DNA of 64,000 nucleotides from Flagellimonas eckloniae. Its GTDB lineage: Bacteria > Bacteroidota > Bacteroidia > Flavobacteriales > Flavobacteriaceae. The stretch lies in the NCBI RefSeq assembly GCF_001413955.1, contig NZ_LCTZ01000002.1:2962501-3026500 (forward strand), written 5' to 3'. Positions 53,838 to 63,152 of this stretch are shown piece by piece; the first letter of the stretch is position 1, and every line of letters begins with the position of its first letter. A program made the position numbers and the translations under genes. The notes under the pieces are model-generated. The model was given only the letters and a program-made list of their open reading frames with translations, was not told where the DNA came from and did no database searches.

Positions 53838-54500
53838 ATGCTTTTACAATTAAACAATATTTTTAAATGGGTCAACTCAGGTGGCCAACGAATTTTTCTT
53901 TTAAAGGATATCAATCTTAATGTTGAAGAGGGAGAGTTTATCTCCATAATGGGGCCTTCCGGCTCTGGAAAATCGACCTTGCTCAATGTTATTGGAATGC
54001 TAGATGGATTTGAAGAGGGGGAATACCATTTTTTGGATGAATCCGTACATTCCCTAAAGGAAAAACATCGAGCCAATTTGTATAAAGAATATATTGGGTT
54101 TGTATTTCAATCCTATCATCTTTTAGACGATTTAACGGTTAAAGAAAACCTGGAAATGCCACTTCTCTACAAAAAATTTAAAGGTTCTGAACGTAAAGCC
54201 ATGGTTGCCGATATGTTAGATCGATTTAATATTGTTGGAAAAAAGGATTTGTTTCCTGCCCAATTGAGCGGTGGCCAACAACAATTGGTTGGGATAGCAC
54301 GAGCATTAATCTCTAACCCAAAGTTGATTTTAGCCGATGAGCCCACCGGAAATTTAAATTCCAAACAAGGAGAGGAAATTATGGAACTATTCAAGCAATT
54401 AAATGAAGAAGGAGTTACTATTATTCAGGTGACACATTCGGAAAAAAATGCAGAATATGGCTCCCGAATTATCAATCTTTTGGATGGACGGATGATTTAA
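53838..54500 (+). CDS. ABC transporter ATPase, LolD/MacB type (second, with altered motifs)
   Basis: 220-residue ATPase. Walker A is GPSGSGKST (about 39-47), Q-loop VFQSYHLLDDLTVKENL, Walker B LILADEP and switch His in QVTHSEKN are intact. Two positions differ from the upstream ATPase: the signature helix reads LSGGQQQLVGIARA (Leu-Val-Gly for Arg-Val-Ala), and the D-loop is TGNLNS with Asn for the conserved Asp. D-loop Asp couples the two nucleotide sites, so the protein may be slower or may work in a heterodimer with the first ATPase. It is ten bases after permease 11. Confidence 0.93.
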   Translation: MLLQLNNIFKWVNSGGQRIFLLKDINLNVEEGEFISIMGPSGSGKSTLLNVIGMLDGFEEGEYHFLDESVHSLKEKHRANLYKEYIGFVFQSYHLLDDLTVKENLEMPLLYKKFKGSERKAMVADMLDRFNIVGKKDLFPAQLSGGQQQLVGIARALISNPKLILADEPTGNLNSKQGEEIMELFKQLNEEGVTIIQVTHSEKNAEYGSRIINLLDGRMI

Positions 54501-54565
54501 AAATGATGCACCTATCTGCCTTGTGTATGATTTATGCCTTTTTGGTTATGCACAATAGAAAAACT

Positions 54566-56080
54566 ATGAACTCAAAAAACTATATCAATATCATAGCATT
54601 GACTTTTTTAATATGGTCTTGCAACAACAATACGGAACAATCAAACCAAGCGAAATCAGACCCCAGGATTTCACATGTTGATAGTGTTCTCACCCAATTG
54701 AACAATGAAAGAGGGTTTAATGGAAATATGCTGATTGCCGAACAAGGTAATATTTCCTATTCTAAGTCTTTTGGATTTGCAGATTATCAAAAACGTGTAA
54801 AACTCACCGAAAATACCATTTTCAACATTGCTTCGATTTCAAAAACGTTTACAGCTGTTGGCATAATGATTCTTGTGGAGCAAGGAAAACTTGCTCTTGA
54901 CAATAACGTAATTGACGTATTGGATAATTTTCCATACCCAGAAGTTACTGTTCAGCAGCTATTGTCCCATACATCAGGTATTATCGTTGAGCAAAGGCCA
55001 CCTTTCTTATATGAAATCAAAGACAAAGGCTATGACAATCAAAAGGTGTATGAGCTCTTCTCAGAGATTAAGCCAGAATTGGTTTTCCCTTCAGGCACTA
55101 ATTATATGTACAGCAATTCCAATTACATTTTTTTGGCTCTTATTATTGAAAAGCTATCAGATGAGTCTTATGCTTCCTTTTTAAAGGATAACATATTTAA
55201 GCCCGCACAAATGAATCGTTCATTTTTACATTACAATGATATTCCTGAAGACCTATTGGAATCCGTGGCAAAACCACATCAAAGTTCCTTCCTATCCAAG
55301 GACCCTTTTCCTGTAAGTCACGAAGATTCCACTTTTATAAATATGTATGGTGAAGGTTGGATTTATTCTACCACAAAAGATTTGTTTCAATATCACAAAG
55401 CACTTCAAGATGGGAAAATTTTGTCCAAAAAAACATTGGAAGAAATGTACACGCCAATTTCATTAAAAAACGATAAAACATATGAAATTAATGGAAAAAC
55501 GAATTATCCATCCCTTAGTGGGTTGGCTTGGAGAGTTGCCAAAGACAGTATTTCGGGTAAGATTGTTTATCATTCGGGCGGTGTCCTCGGTGGAAGAACC
55601 ATGCTTTTTAGGAACGTCAGTAAGGATATGTTCTACGTTTGCCTTACCAATAACGATGAATCAGCAAGAAATACATTTTCATTTCCTTTCAAAAAATTAC
55701 ATAACGAGGATTATAAACTGGATAAATTATATCTATCCAAAGAGTTTGGGAAAATCTACTTGGAAAAAGGGGTTGATGTTGCCATAGATTTTTTTGAAGA
55801 ACACAAATCAGATAAAAACTATGTTCCTTTTTCGGGTTGGGACTATGAAGATATAGGCATCGAGCTTATTGCCAAGAAAGACCTAAAATCAGCAATAAAG
55901 CTCTATGAACTATATAACTCAGAGTACCCAAAAGTATCGTTTGGCCATAAAAACCTTGGAAAGGTCTACAATTTAATGGAAGATAAAAACCAGTCCATCA
56001 AGCACTATAAATTGGCTCTAGAATATTCCGATGATGAAGACGAAAAAAAAGAAATTAAAAGTGCTTTAGGTAGTTCGTGA
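54566..56080 (+). CDS. Beta-lactamase-fold serine hydrolase lipoprotein with TPR-like tail
   Basis: About 504 residues. A lipoprotein signal (IIALTFLIWSCNNN) puts it in the envelope. The class C beta-lactamase/D-aminopeptidase-like domain (about 40-370) shows SxxK as SISK in FNIASISKTFTAVG, YxN as YSNSNY and a third box HSGGVLGGR. The C-terminal 110 residues (GWDYEDIGIELIAKKDLKSA, FGHKNLGKVYNLMEDKNQSI) form one or two TPR-like repeats. The substrate (peptidoglycan peptide, D-amino acid peptide or ester) cannot be read. The ATG at 54566 gives a proper lipoprotein signal; the frame also opens at 54503, two bases after the ATPase gene. It appears to be the last gene of the cluster. Confidence 0.88.
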   Translation: MNSKNYINIIALTFLIWSCNNNTEQSNQAKSDPRISHVDSVLTQLNNERGFNGNMLIAEQGNISYSKSFGFADYQKRVKLTENTIFNIASISKTFTAVGIMILVEQGKLALDNNVIDVLDNFPYPEVTVQQLLSHTSGIIVEQRPPFLYEIKDKGYDNQKVYELFSEIKPELVFPSGTNYMYSNSNYIFLALIIEKLSDESYASFLKDNIFKPAQMNRSFLHYNDIPEDLLESVAKPHQSSFLSKDPFPVSHEDSTFINMYGEGWIYSTTKDLFQYHKALQDGKILSKKTLEEMYTPISLKNDKTYEINGKTNYPSLSGLAWRVAKDSISGKIVYHSGGVLGGRTMLFRNVSKDMFYVCLTNNDESARNTFSFPFKKLHNEDYKLDKLYLSKEFGKIYLEKGVDVAIDFFEEHKSDKNYVPFSGWDYEDIGIELIAKKDLKSAIKLYELYNSEYPKVSFGHKNLGKVYNLMEDKNQSIKHYKLALEYSDDEDEKKEIKSALGSS

Positions 56081-56094
56081 AACTAAAACTACGC

Positions 56095-56173
56095 ATAACA
56101 AAATGCATAAGTAATAGCGGTTTAAATGATAAACCGAAAGGTTAGTGAGTAGAAATTCGCTATTAATCGTTAT
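56095..56173. repeat. Nested inverted repeats downstream of the efflux cluster
   Basis: CGGTTTA and TAAACCG (56118-56136) form a hairpin with a five-base loop. Around it TAATAGCG (56112-56119) pairs with CGCTATTA (56158-56165), and ATAAC (56095-56099) with GTTAT (56169-56173). There is no T tract, so this is not a simple terminator, but it could protect the 3' end of the long transcript. The remaining bases to 56346 show no gene. Confidence 0.55.
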
Positions 56174-56346
56174 AATGGTTTAAATCCAATGATAGGTGAA
56201 GTATGGGTATTTTAACTAAGATTCAAGTCCAAATATCTGGAGATTTAGATGATGGATAGCGGAAAACTTTAATGAGTCACTTCCTTTTTCCTTTGATTGC
56301 CAGTTCACTGTCTAAGACTTCGGTAGAAGGGAATTCAGGATTATCG

Positions 56347-57465
56347 TTAATACGTCAATTCTGCTAGCTCTTTTCCTAATAAACTCCCCAGAGCAATACC
56401 CATTCCTCCTAAGCGAACTCCACAATATATGTTATTGGAAAGTTGCTTTACAATTGGAGTTTTTTGTGGCCCAACCCCCATTATTCCGCTCCAGCGACGG
56501 TCAATTTCAACTTGTTGCCTAGGCAAAATAACTGTTTTGAGCAGTTTTTCAAGTTCATTTTGAACTATTTCAGTCTGTCCAAATCTATCGGTCTGTTCTG
56601 TTGTAAAATCAAGATTTCGTCCACCTCCAAAAAGAATGCGATTGTCAATATTTCGGAAATAGTAATACCCTTCATCAAAGTGAAAAGTGCCTTTTATTTT
56701 AAGGTCTTTGATTGGCTTGGTAATCAAAACCTGGGCTCTTGCTGGTTTTACGTTTTCCGTTTTTAAAAACTGTGAAGCAAATCCATTGGTTGCAATGCAT
56801 ACTTTTTTTGTTTCAAATTCAAAGTTGGAAGTTTTTAAAACCACTTTGCTTTCCAAATCTTCAATAGCTTCAACGGCAATACCATTAAGAACATATATTC
56901 CTTTTTCAAGGCATTTTTGAAGTAATGCTCCCATCATTTTTCCAGTATCCAACTGACCTTCAAAACTATGGGTAATATAATTTTCGTTGATGTTTTCAAA
57001 TCCAAAAATATTTTTGCTTTTCCTAAAAGGATCAGCTCCAAAAATGGGTTTTAGTAATTTATTCAGGTGCGTTATGTTCTCTCTACAATCCTCAAATAAG
57101 GCCATGTCCTTTTTCAAAAAAAGCTCGTGTCCTCCCTCTTGTTGGAAATCAATAGTAGTATCGCCCAATAAACTACGAAGTACTTGTATGCCCTCCCAAC
57201 GCTGTTTAACCAAGTCAAATACTTGCTCTTCCGCGTGTGTCTTTAAATCGGACAACAGCTCAGAAATACTGCCAAAACATGCAAACCCAGCGTTTTTTGT
57301 GCTTGCCCCTTGTGGCAAAGCACCTTTTTCCAGAACTAAAATCTTGCTTTTTGGGAAACGTTCCTTAAGAGTATATGCACAACTAAGCCCTACTATACCA
57401 CTGCCAATTATAGTAAAATCTATATTGGACAACCAGGTTTTGTATTCCCAATAGCTCAGTTCCAT
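56347..57465 (-). CDS. FAD-dependent oxidoreductase (D-amino-acid oxidase/GlpO fold)
   Basis: Soluble flavoenzyme of 372 residues. The dinucleotide-binding motif FTIIGSGIVGLSCAYTL lies at about 17-33, followed by LVLEKGALPQGASTKNAGFA (about 44-63), the second FAD loop typical of the DAO family. A substrate-domain strand is FHFDEGYYYFRNIDNRILFG, and the C-terminal FAD-binding segment is YCGVRLGGMGIALGSLLGKEL. The family includes glycine/sarcosine and D-amino-acid oxidases; the substrate is not evident. It starts 28 bases after accC, beyond an intrinsic terminator, so it is probably expressed apart from the fatty acid genes. Confidence 0.88.
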   Translation of the reverse strand: MELSYWEYKTWLSNIDFTIIGSGIVGLSCAYTLKERFPKSKILVLEKGALPQGASTKNAGFACFGSISELLSDLKTHAEEQVFDLVKQRWEGIQVLRSLLGDTTIDFQQEGGHELFLKKDMALFEDCRENITHLNKLLKPIFGADPFRKSKNIFGFENINENYITHSFEGQLDTGKMMGALLQKCLEKGIYVLNGIAVEAIEDLESKVVLKTSNFEFETKKVCIATNGFASQFLKTENVKPARAQVLITKPIKDLKIKGTFHFDEGYYYFRNIDNRILFGGGRNLDFTTEQTDRFGQTEIVQNELEKLLKTVILPRQQVEIDRRWSGIMGVGPQKTPIVKQLSNNIYCGVRLGGMGIALGSLLGKELAELTY

Positions 57466-57470
57466 AAAGC

Positions 57471-57494
57471 AAAAACCCTGATAAAATCAGGGTT
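57471..57494 (-). terminator. Intrinsic terminator at the end of accC
   Basis: On the reverse strand, AACCCTGAT pairs with ATCAGGGTT around a TTT loop, followed by TTTGC. The nine-base stem begins at the accC stop codon itself. The T tract is short, so read-through into the oxidoreductase gene is possible. Confidence 0.7.
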
Positions 57495-58845
57495 AATCTA
57501 AATATTTTGGGTCTATTTCAAAATCTTCCATAAACTTGGTGGTATAATTTCCCGCCAAATAATCGGGATGATCCATTAACTGTCTGTGAAATGGAATAGT
57601 AGTTTTTACGCCTTCTATCACAAATTCGTCAAGAGCCCTTCGCATTTTATTAATGGCTTCCTCCCTTGTCTGTGCCGTGGTTATCAATTTGGCAATCATG
57701 GAGTCGTAATTTGGTGGAATCATATAGCCACTATATACATGAGTATCTAATCGTACGCCGTGTCCACCTGGAGTATGGAGGGTAGTAATTTTACCTGGGG
57801 AAGGCCTAAAATCATTAAAAGGGTCCTCGGCATTGATTCTACATTCAATGGAATGTAGTTTGGGCAGATAATTTTTTCCTGAAATTGGAACACCTCCTGC
57901 AACCAAGATCTGTTCCCGAATCAAATCATAATCTACTACTTGCTCCGTAATAGGATGTTCCACCTGAATACGTGTGTTCATCTCCATAAAGTAGAAATTC
58001 CGATGCTTATCAACCAAAAATTCTACTGTGCCTGCACCTTCATATTTTATAAACTCAGCTGCTTTTACTGCTGCTTTTCCCATATCATCACGAAGAGAGT
58101 CCGTCATAAATGGCGATGGTGTTTCTTCCGTAAGTTTTTGGTGCCTGCGTTGAACGGAACAATCCCGCTCCGAAAGATGACAAGCTTTTCCATACTGATC
58201 TCCAACAATTTGAATTTCAATATGACGGGGCTCCTCAATTAATTTTTCCATGTACATTCCGCCATTGCCAAATGCTGCAGTGGCTTCTTGTACAGCGCTC
58301 TCAAAATGACTTTCCATTTCATTCTCAGACCAGACAGCACGCATTCCTTTTCCTCCTCCACCGGCAGTGGCTTTTATCATTACCGGATAGCCCATCTTTT
58401 TGGCTATTTTTTTTGCATCAGTAACATCTTTCAATAATCCTTCAGAACCTGGAATTGTTGGTACTCCAGCTTTTTTCATGGTTTCCTTGGCCGTGGCCTT
58501 GTCTCCCATTTTATCAATTTGTTCTCCAGAAGCTCCTATAAATTTAATTTCGTGTTCCGCACAAATCTTGGAGAATTTGGAATTTTCTGAAAGGAATCCA
58601 TATCCTGGATGGATGGCATCCGCATTTGTGATTTCTGCAGCTGCAATAATATTTGGAATCTTTAAATAGGATTCATGGCTTGGTGCGGGCCCAATACAAA
58701 CGGCCTCATCAGCAAATCTAACATGTAGGCTCTCCTCATCTGCCTTGGAGTATACCGCTACTGTTTTGATGCCCATTTCCTTGCACGTGCGTATGATACG
58801 GAGTGCTATTTCTCCCCTATTTGCAATCAATATTTTTTTAAACAT
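57493..58845 (-). CDS. accC: Acetyl-CoA carboxylase, biotin carboxylase subunit
   Basis: Carboxylates the biotin on AccB with bicarbonate and ATP, the first step of fatty acid synthesis. The 450-residue protein has the N-terminal [20 protein letters not shown], the ATP-grasp glycine loop [15 protein letters not shown], the catalytic [20 protein letters not shown] and [26 protein letters not shown], all intact. It is the third gene of fabH-accB-accC, 64 bases after accB. Confidence 0.98.
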   Translation of the reverse strand: MFKKILIANRGEIALRIIRTCKEMGIKTVAVYSKADEESLHVRFADEAVCIGPAPSHESYLKIPNIIAAAEITNADAIHPGYGFLSENSKFSKICAEHEIKFIGASGEQIDKMGDKATAKETMKKAGVPTIPGSEGLLKDVTDAKKIAKKMGYPVMIKATAGGGGKGMRAVWSENEMESHFESAVQEATAAFGNGGMYMEKLIEEPRHIEIQIVGDQYGKACHLSERDCSVQRRHQKLTEETPSPFMTDSLRDDMGKAAVKAAEFIKYEGAGTVEFLVDKHRNFYFMEMNTRIQVEHPITEQVVDYDLIREQILVAGGVPISGKNYLPKLHSIECRINAEDPFNDFRPSPGKITTLHTPGGHGVRLDTHVYSGYMIPPNYDSMIAKLITTAQTREEAINKMRRALDEFVIEGVKTTIPFHRQLMDHPDYLAGNYTTKFMEDFEIDPKYLD

Positions 58846-58909
58846 AGTCTTTGATGTTAAACCCTAAAGTTATAAATGCCCTTAAGTCCTTAAACTATTG
58901 GAATCTGAT

Positions 58910-59404
58910 TTAAGAAGGATCAACCAGAAATAAAGGCTGATCAAATTCAACTGGTGAAGAATCGTCAACCAATACCTTAACTATTTTACCAGAAACCTCT
59001 GATTCAATATCATTGAATAACTTCATGGCCTCTATAACACAAAGCACATCTCCTTGATTGATAGTACTTCCAACTTCAACAAAAACAGGTTTGTCTGGAG
59101 AAGGTTTTCTATAAAAGGTTCCTATTATTGGGGATTTTATGGTGATATATTTTGAATCATCGTTTTCTGCGGCAGCTTGCTCTGATGAAACAGGGGCAGT
59201 TTCGGCGGCTGGAACCGGTGTTGAGGCAACAGGAGCAACAGGGGCCTGAGCCATAGGAATTTGTTGTACGATAGTAGTTTCAGGAGTAACTGAATCGCCA
59301 CCGGTACGAATGGTAATCTTAATATCCTCCATTTCCAACTTCACCTCGCTAGCGCCCGATTTAGCTACAAACTTGATTAAACTTTGAATTTCCTTAATAT
59401 CCAT
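58910..59404 (-). CDS. accB: Acetyl-CoA carboxylase, biotin carboxyl carrier protein
   Basis: Carries biotin between the two half-reactions of acetyl-CoA carboxylase. The 164-residue protein has an N-terminal helical region (DIKEIQSLIKFVAKSGASEV), a flexible Ala/Pro/Val linker (about 48-78) and the biotinyl domain with the thumb segment and the attachment lysine K128 in VIEAMKLFND. It lies 26 bases after fabH and is probably transcribed with it. Confidence 0.98.
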   Translation of the reverse strand: MDIKEIQSLIKFVAKSGASEVKLEMEDIKITIRTGGDSVTPETTIVQQIPMAQAPVAPVASTPVPAAETAPVSSEQAAAENDDSKYITIKSPIIGTFYRKPSPDKPVFVEVGSTINQGDVLCVIEAMKLFNDIESEVSGKIVKVLVDDSSPVEFDQPLFLVDPS

Positions 59405-59430
59405 GGAATATGATTTAGTTAGTTTTTGTT

Positions 59431-60426
59431 TTATGAATTATATGCCCATTTTAAATAAATAGACCCCCAGGTAAAACCTCCGCCAAAAGCGGCAAAAATG
59501 AGATTATCTCCTTTTTTTAGTTGCTTTTCATAGTCAAACAACAACAAAGGCAATGTTGCAGATGTGGTGTTTCCGTATTTGTGAATGTTAATCATGACCT
59601 TCTCCTTATCTACCCCCATCCTATTGGCAGTGGCATCTATTATCCGCTTATTTGCTTGATGAGGCACCAACCATTGTACGTCTTCCTTGCTCAGATTGTT
59701 ACGTTCCATGATCAATGCAGAAACATCTGCCATATTGGAAACCGCAAACTTAAACACTGATTTTCCATCTTGATAAACATAGTGTTGTTTGTTCTTTACA
59801 GTTTCTTCAGATGCTGGCAAAATAGAGCCCCCGGCATCTATCTTTAAGAATTTACGTCCTATCCCATCTGTACGCAAATATTCATCCTGTAACCCCAAAC
59901 CTTCATTATTGGGCTCAAATAGTGCTGCACCGGCCCCATCGCCAAAAATAATACAGGTTGTTCTGTCAGTATAATCAATTATTGAAGACATTTTATCGGC
60001 ACCGATCAATAGCACCTTTTTATATCTTCCAGATTCAATATAGCTCGCTGCCGTAGACATTCCAAAAAGAAAACTGGAACATGCAGCCTGAAGATCATAG
60101 GAAAATGCGTTGACCGCACCTATCTCCGATGCAACATATGCTGCCGTGGCCGCAACCATAACATCTGGTGTTGCCGTGGCCACCAAGACAAAATCTATTT
60201 CCTTGGGGTCTACACCGCTTTTATTGATTAAATCTTCAGCGGCTTTGATTGCCATATATGAAGTTCCCTCGTTTTCTTTTTTAAGGATTCTGCGCTCCTT
60301 TATTCCAGTTCTTGAAGTGATCCATTCGTCATTGGTTTCAACCATAGTTTCCAAAACCTTGTTGGATAAAACGAAATCGGGAACATATCCTCCCACAGCT
60401 GTAATCGCTGCTGTTTGTTTTTTCAT
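59431..60426 (-). CDS. fabH: 3-oxoacyl-ACP synthase III
   Basis: Condenses acetyl-CoA or another short acyl-CoA with malonyl-ACP to start fatty acid synthesis. The catalytic triad is visible: Cys in DLQAACSSFLFGM (about 105-117), His in VPHQANKRI and Asn in HKYGNTTSAT. With the ATG at 60426 the protein has 331 residues and begins MKKQTAAITAVGGYVPD, as in other Bacteroidota; an earlier ATG (60468) would add 14 unrelated residues and is unlikely. It follows the rpmF terminator and heads fabH-accB-accC. The primer (acetyl or branched acyl) cannot be told here. Confidence 0.96.
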   Translation of the reverse strand: MKKQTAAITAVGGYVPDFVLSNKVLETMVETNDEWITSRTGIKERRILKKENEGTSYMAIKAAEDLINKSGVDPKEIDFVLVATATPDVMVAATAAYVASEIGAVNAFSYDLQAACSSFLFGMSTAASYIESGRYKKVLLIGADKMSSIIDYTDRTTCIIFGDGAGAALFEPNNEGLGLQDEYLRTDGIGRKFLKIDAGGSILPASEETVKNKQHYVYQDGKSVFKFAVSNMADVSALIMERNNLSKEDVQWLVPHQANKRIIDATANRMGVDKEKVMINIHKYGNTTSATLPLLLFDYEKQLKKGDNLIFAAFGGGFTWGSIYLKWAYNS

Positions 60427-60542
60427 ATGAGTGTCTTTTTTTGTCAAAAAAGTTAAAATTTGACCCAAAAACGGTGAAAAATAGTCATTTTCTATGACTT
60501 TTTGATTAAAAACGACTTGTTTTTAAAATTCCCCATAGTCCA

Positions 60543-60574
60543 TAAAAAAACTCCCGTTGTTTGAAAACGGGAGT
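60543..60574 (-). terminator. Intrinsic terminator after rpmF
   Basis: On the reverse strand, ACTCCCGTT pairs with AACGGGAGT around a seven-base loop and is followed by seven T residues (A run at 60543-60550 on the plus strand). It separates the DUF177-rpmF unit from fabH, which then needs its own promoter in the following 120 bases. Confidence 0.88.
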
Positions 60575-60598
60575 CGGTTTATTATGAAAGGTTTGCGG

Positions 60599-60799
60599 TT
60601 AAGCCGCAGTTTCCTCTTCTGTTTTATCTATCAAAACTTGGCCTCGGTAATATAGTTTACCTTCATGCCAATGTGCTCTGTGGTACAAATGCATTTCTCC
60701 TGTTACAGAATCCTTTGCAATTGTTGGCATTGTTGCCTTGTAGTGGGTTCTTCTTTTGTCCCTTCTGGTTTTTGATATTTTTCTTTTAGGATGTGCCAT
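60599..60799 (-). CDS. rpmF: Ribosomal protein L32
   Basis: Small basic protein of the 50S subunit, 66 residues. It starts with the invariant [20 protein letters not shown] and contains [17 protein letters not shown]. The zinc-binding Cys pairs of some L32 proteins are absent, so this is the Cys-free form. It lies eight bases after the DUF177 gene, the usual pairing. Confidence 0.98.
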   Translation of the reverse strand: MAHPKRKISKTRRDKRRTHYKATMPTIAKDSVTGEMHLYHRAHWHEGKLYYRGQVLIDKTEEETAA

Positions 60800-60807
60800 T
60801 ATAAAAC

Positions 60808-61341
60808 CTATTTATCCGTTAGTAACTTCTTTAAATCATCCCATCTGGGATCTGTATTTTCTGATTCTTCTTTGATTTCTTTTGGTTGCAATTCTTCCAA
60901 CTTATCCAATATTTCTGATTGCAACGTACCATCTAATACTCCTGGGTGTATCCGTTTTTGCGGAACGGCCAAAACTAACATTTCATATATGTATTGCGAA
61001 ATATTAATTTGATATTCTCCGTGGGGTATGACTAAAATTTCGTCATTCTCATCATTATATTCCTCCCCAAACTTGACCACAAGGTGCAAATCTGATGTAA
61101 TGGGTTGATCAAAAGGTTCCCCTGTTAAATCCCCATCCACATTGACTGTTCCTTCTGCTTCAATGGTGAGTTCCATCATATTGTTCATTTTGTCCAATAT
61201 GGCAGTAATCACTATTGAGGCACTGTTAAATTCATGGTATTCAAAAGATTCAAAGAACGTATTGTCAATCTCATACCCAAACTCATGTTTCCCTAACTTC
61301 AATCCCGAAAAAGGAATAAAAAACTCCTTCAGCTTCATCAT
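60808..61341 (-). CDS. DUF177 (YceD-like) protein
   Basis: Protein of about 177 residues of the YceD/DUF177 family, encoded next to rpmF in most bacteria and linked to rRNA or ribosome maturation. It shows [20 protein letters not shown] at the N-terminus, the core [20 protein letters not shown] (where relatives have CxRC), and the tail [11 protein letters not shown]. The Cys residues that some relatives carry are missing. The ATG at 61341 (or 61338) is chosen because the promoter -7 box at 61384-61391 covers the first in-frame ATG at 61386, which therefore cannot be in the transcript. Confidence 0.9.
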   Translation of the reverse strand: MMKLKEFFIPFSGLKLGKHEFGYEIDNTFFESFEYHEFNSASIVITAILDKMNNMMELTIEAEGTVNVDGDLTGEPFDQPITSDLHLVVKFGEEYNDENDEILVIPHGEYQINISQYIYEMLVLAVPQKRIHPGVLDGTLQSEILDKLEELQPKEIKEESENTDPRWDDLKKLLTDK

Positions 61342-61383
61342 TTCTACACTTAAGGTTTGTGTACCAGCCCTTAAAGGCGGGTG

Positions 61384-61413
61384 CAAAGATACTATTTATT
61401 TGGAAAACTACAA
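61384..61413 (-). promoter_or_regulatory. Promoter of the DUF177-rpmF operon
   Basis: On the reverse strand, TTG (61413-61411) and TATCTTTG (61391-61384) have a 19-base spacer, an excellent match to the Bacteroidota consensus. Transcription would begin near 61378, leaving a leader of about 37 bases before the ATG at 61341. Confidence 0.75.
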
Positions 61414-61450
61414 TTCTATTCCAATAAATATAATGCGTCTGGACTAAGTT

Positions 61451-62503
61451 CTAACTTGCCCGTTTTACCTTCTGTTTTTGCAGAGGGTTTTTATTCAGTT
61501 TTATGTACTCTTCCCTATTTTTAAAAACCTTGATGGCAGTAAAAACAGCTTCTTTAAATGAGCTTTCATCTGCCTCTCCTTTTCCCGCAATCTCATAGGC
61601 CGTTCCATGATCTGGCGATGTTCTTATTTTTTCCAATCCTGCGGTGTAGTTTACTCCTTTACCAAAGGACAAGGTCTTAAAGGGAATAAGTCCTTGGTCA
61701 TGATATGCTGCAAGTATGGCATCAAAACTTGAATGTGTGTTGGAACCGAAAAAACTATCTGCGGAATATGGTCCATAAACCAAGGTTCCTTGATCAAACA
61801 ATTCCTGTATGGCAGGTTTTAATATCTTTTCGTCTTCCTCACCTATGGTACCGTTATCACCGCTATGCGGATTAATGCCCAATAAGGCTATTTTGGGCCT
61901 ACGTATTCCAAAATCCATTTTTAAGGATTTTTCCATAGTCGCCACCTTTTCATAGATTAATTTTGGTGTAATTGCTTGGGCTACATCTTTAACTGCAATA
62001 TGATCAGTTAACAAGCCAACTCTTAAGGTATCCGCCACCATAAACATAAGGCTCTCCCCATTCAATTCTTGGGCGAGAAAATCAGTATGTCCGGGAAATT
62101 TAAAATCTTCAGCCTGAATATTGTTTTTGTTTATTGGAGCTGTGACCAAAACATCTAGGGCATTACTTTTCAAGGCGGCTACAGCAGCCCTTAAAGATTT
62201 AATTGCATATTCTCCACCTTGATCCGTTGCTTTACCATACTCAAGTTGAGGTGCTTCCTTCCATACGTTAACTACATTGATTTTCCCATCAACGGCTTGA
62301 GACGCATTGTTTATTCCATTAAAGCTGATGTTGAGCTCCAAATCGGACTTTTGCTGAGATATTAATTTATTGGATGCAAAGATTATTGGTGTACAAAAAT
62401 CCAGCATTCTTGGGTCCTGAAACGTTTTCAATGCCACCTCACATCCTATACCATTGAAATCGCCTATAGAAATCCCAAGTTTTATTTTCCCCTTTTCCTT
62501 CAT
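61451..62503 (-). CDS. pdxA: 4-hydroxythreonine-4-phosphate dehydrogenase
   Basis: NAD-dependent enzyme of vitamin B6 (pyridoxal phosphate) synthesis by the DXP-dependent route. The 350-residue protein shows LGISIGDFNGIGCEVALKTF, the metal-binding and substrate residues FPGHTDFLAQELNG, ALLGINPHSGDNGTIGEED and AYHDQGLIPFKTLSFGKGVN, and SPDHGTAYEIAGKG. All expected His and Asp residues are visible. It is divergent from ribE with a 58-base spacer, where TAGTTTTG (reverse of 62537-62544) may be its -7 box. Confidence 0.97.
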   Translation of the reverse strand: MKEKGKIKLGISIGDFNGIGCEVALKTFQDPRMLDFCTPIIFASNKLISQQKSDLELNISFNGINNASQAVDGKINVVNVWKEAPQLEYGKATDQGGEYAIKSLRAAVAALKSNALDVLVTAPINKNNIQAEDFKFPGHTDFLAQELNGESLMFMVADTLRVGLLTDHIAVKDVAQAITPKLIYEKVATMEKSLKMDFGIRRPKIALLGINPHSGDNGTIGEEDEKILKPAIQELFDQGTLVYGPYSADSFFGSNTHSSFDAILAAYHDQGLIPFKTLSFGKGVNYTAGLEKIRTSPDHGTAYEIAGKGEADESSFKEAVFTAIKVFKNREEYIKLNKNPLQKQKVKRAS

Positions 62504-62561
62504 AAAATCAATGCTGATATAGCTACATTTACATTACAAAACTACTCAATTAAAAAGATTC

Positions 62562-63152
62562 ATGTTTACAGGTATTATTGAGACTTTGGGGAAGGTAGAA
62601 AAGCTTGAAAAAGAAGGTGATAATTTTCATATCACCATCGCGTCAGAAATCACCTCAGAATTAAAGATAGATCAGAGTGTTGCCCATAATGGGGTTTGCT
62701 TAACTGTTGTTTCCGTTGATGGTGAATGCTATACCGTCACGGCTATTGAAGAAACACTGAATAAGACCAATTTAGATGAATTGGAGGTTGGTGATGTAAT
62801 GAATCTTGAACGTGCCATGGTTCTGGGCGCAAGATTGGATGGCCATATTGTGCAGGGTCATGTGGACCAGACAGCAGTTTGCATTTCAACAGAAGAAAAG
62901 GATGGGAGTTGGATTTTTACTTTTGAATATGATTCTGCCCTTAACAATGTAACTATTGAAAAAGGTTCAATTACAGTGGACGGAGTAAGTTTGACGGTTA
63001 TTGATTCTAAAAACAACAGCTTTAGTGTGGCGATAATTCCCTATACCTATGAACACACTCGATTTAATACCTATAAAAAGGGAACTACTGTAAATTTAGA
63101 ATTTGATGTGATTGGGAAATATGTGGCGCGGTTGATGGAATTCCGGGTCTAA
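62562..63152 (+). CDS. ribE: Riboflavin synthase, alpha subunit
   Basis: Makes riboflavin from two molecules of 6,7-dimethyl-8-ribityllumazine. The 196-residue protein has the typical start MFTGIIETLG and two homologous halves: VAHNGVCLTVVSVDGECYTV (about 40-59) and ITVDGVSLTVIDSKNNSFSV (about 138-157), with DGHIVQGHVDQTA between them. The stop overlaps the end of the convergent membrane protein gene by four bases. Confidence 0.97.
   Translation: MFTGIIETLGKVEKLEKEGDNFHITIASEITSELKIDQSVAHNGVCLTVVSVDGECYTVTAIEETLNKTNLDELEVGDVMNLERAMVLGARLDGHIVQGHVDQTAVCISTEEKDGSWIFTFEYDSALNNVTIEKGSITVDGVSLTVIDSKNNSFSVAIIPYTYEHTRFNTYKKGTTVNLEFDVIGKYVARLMEFRV

Noticed and set aside
61393..61430. AT-rich hairpin TATTTATTGGAA...TTCCAAATAAATA as terminator of pdxA.
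   Set aside because: The stem is AT-only with a bulge, lacks a T tract and overlaps the DUF177 promoter -33 region; probably chance.
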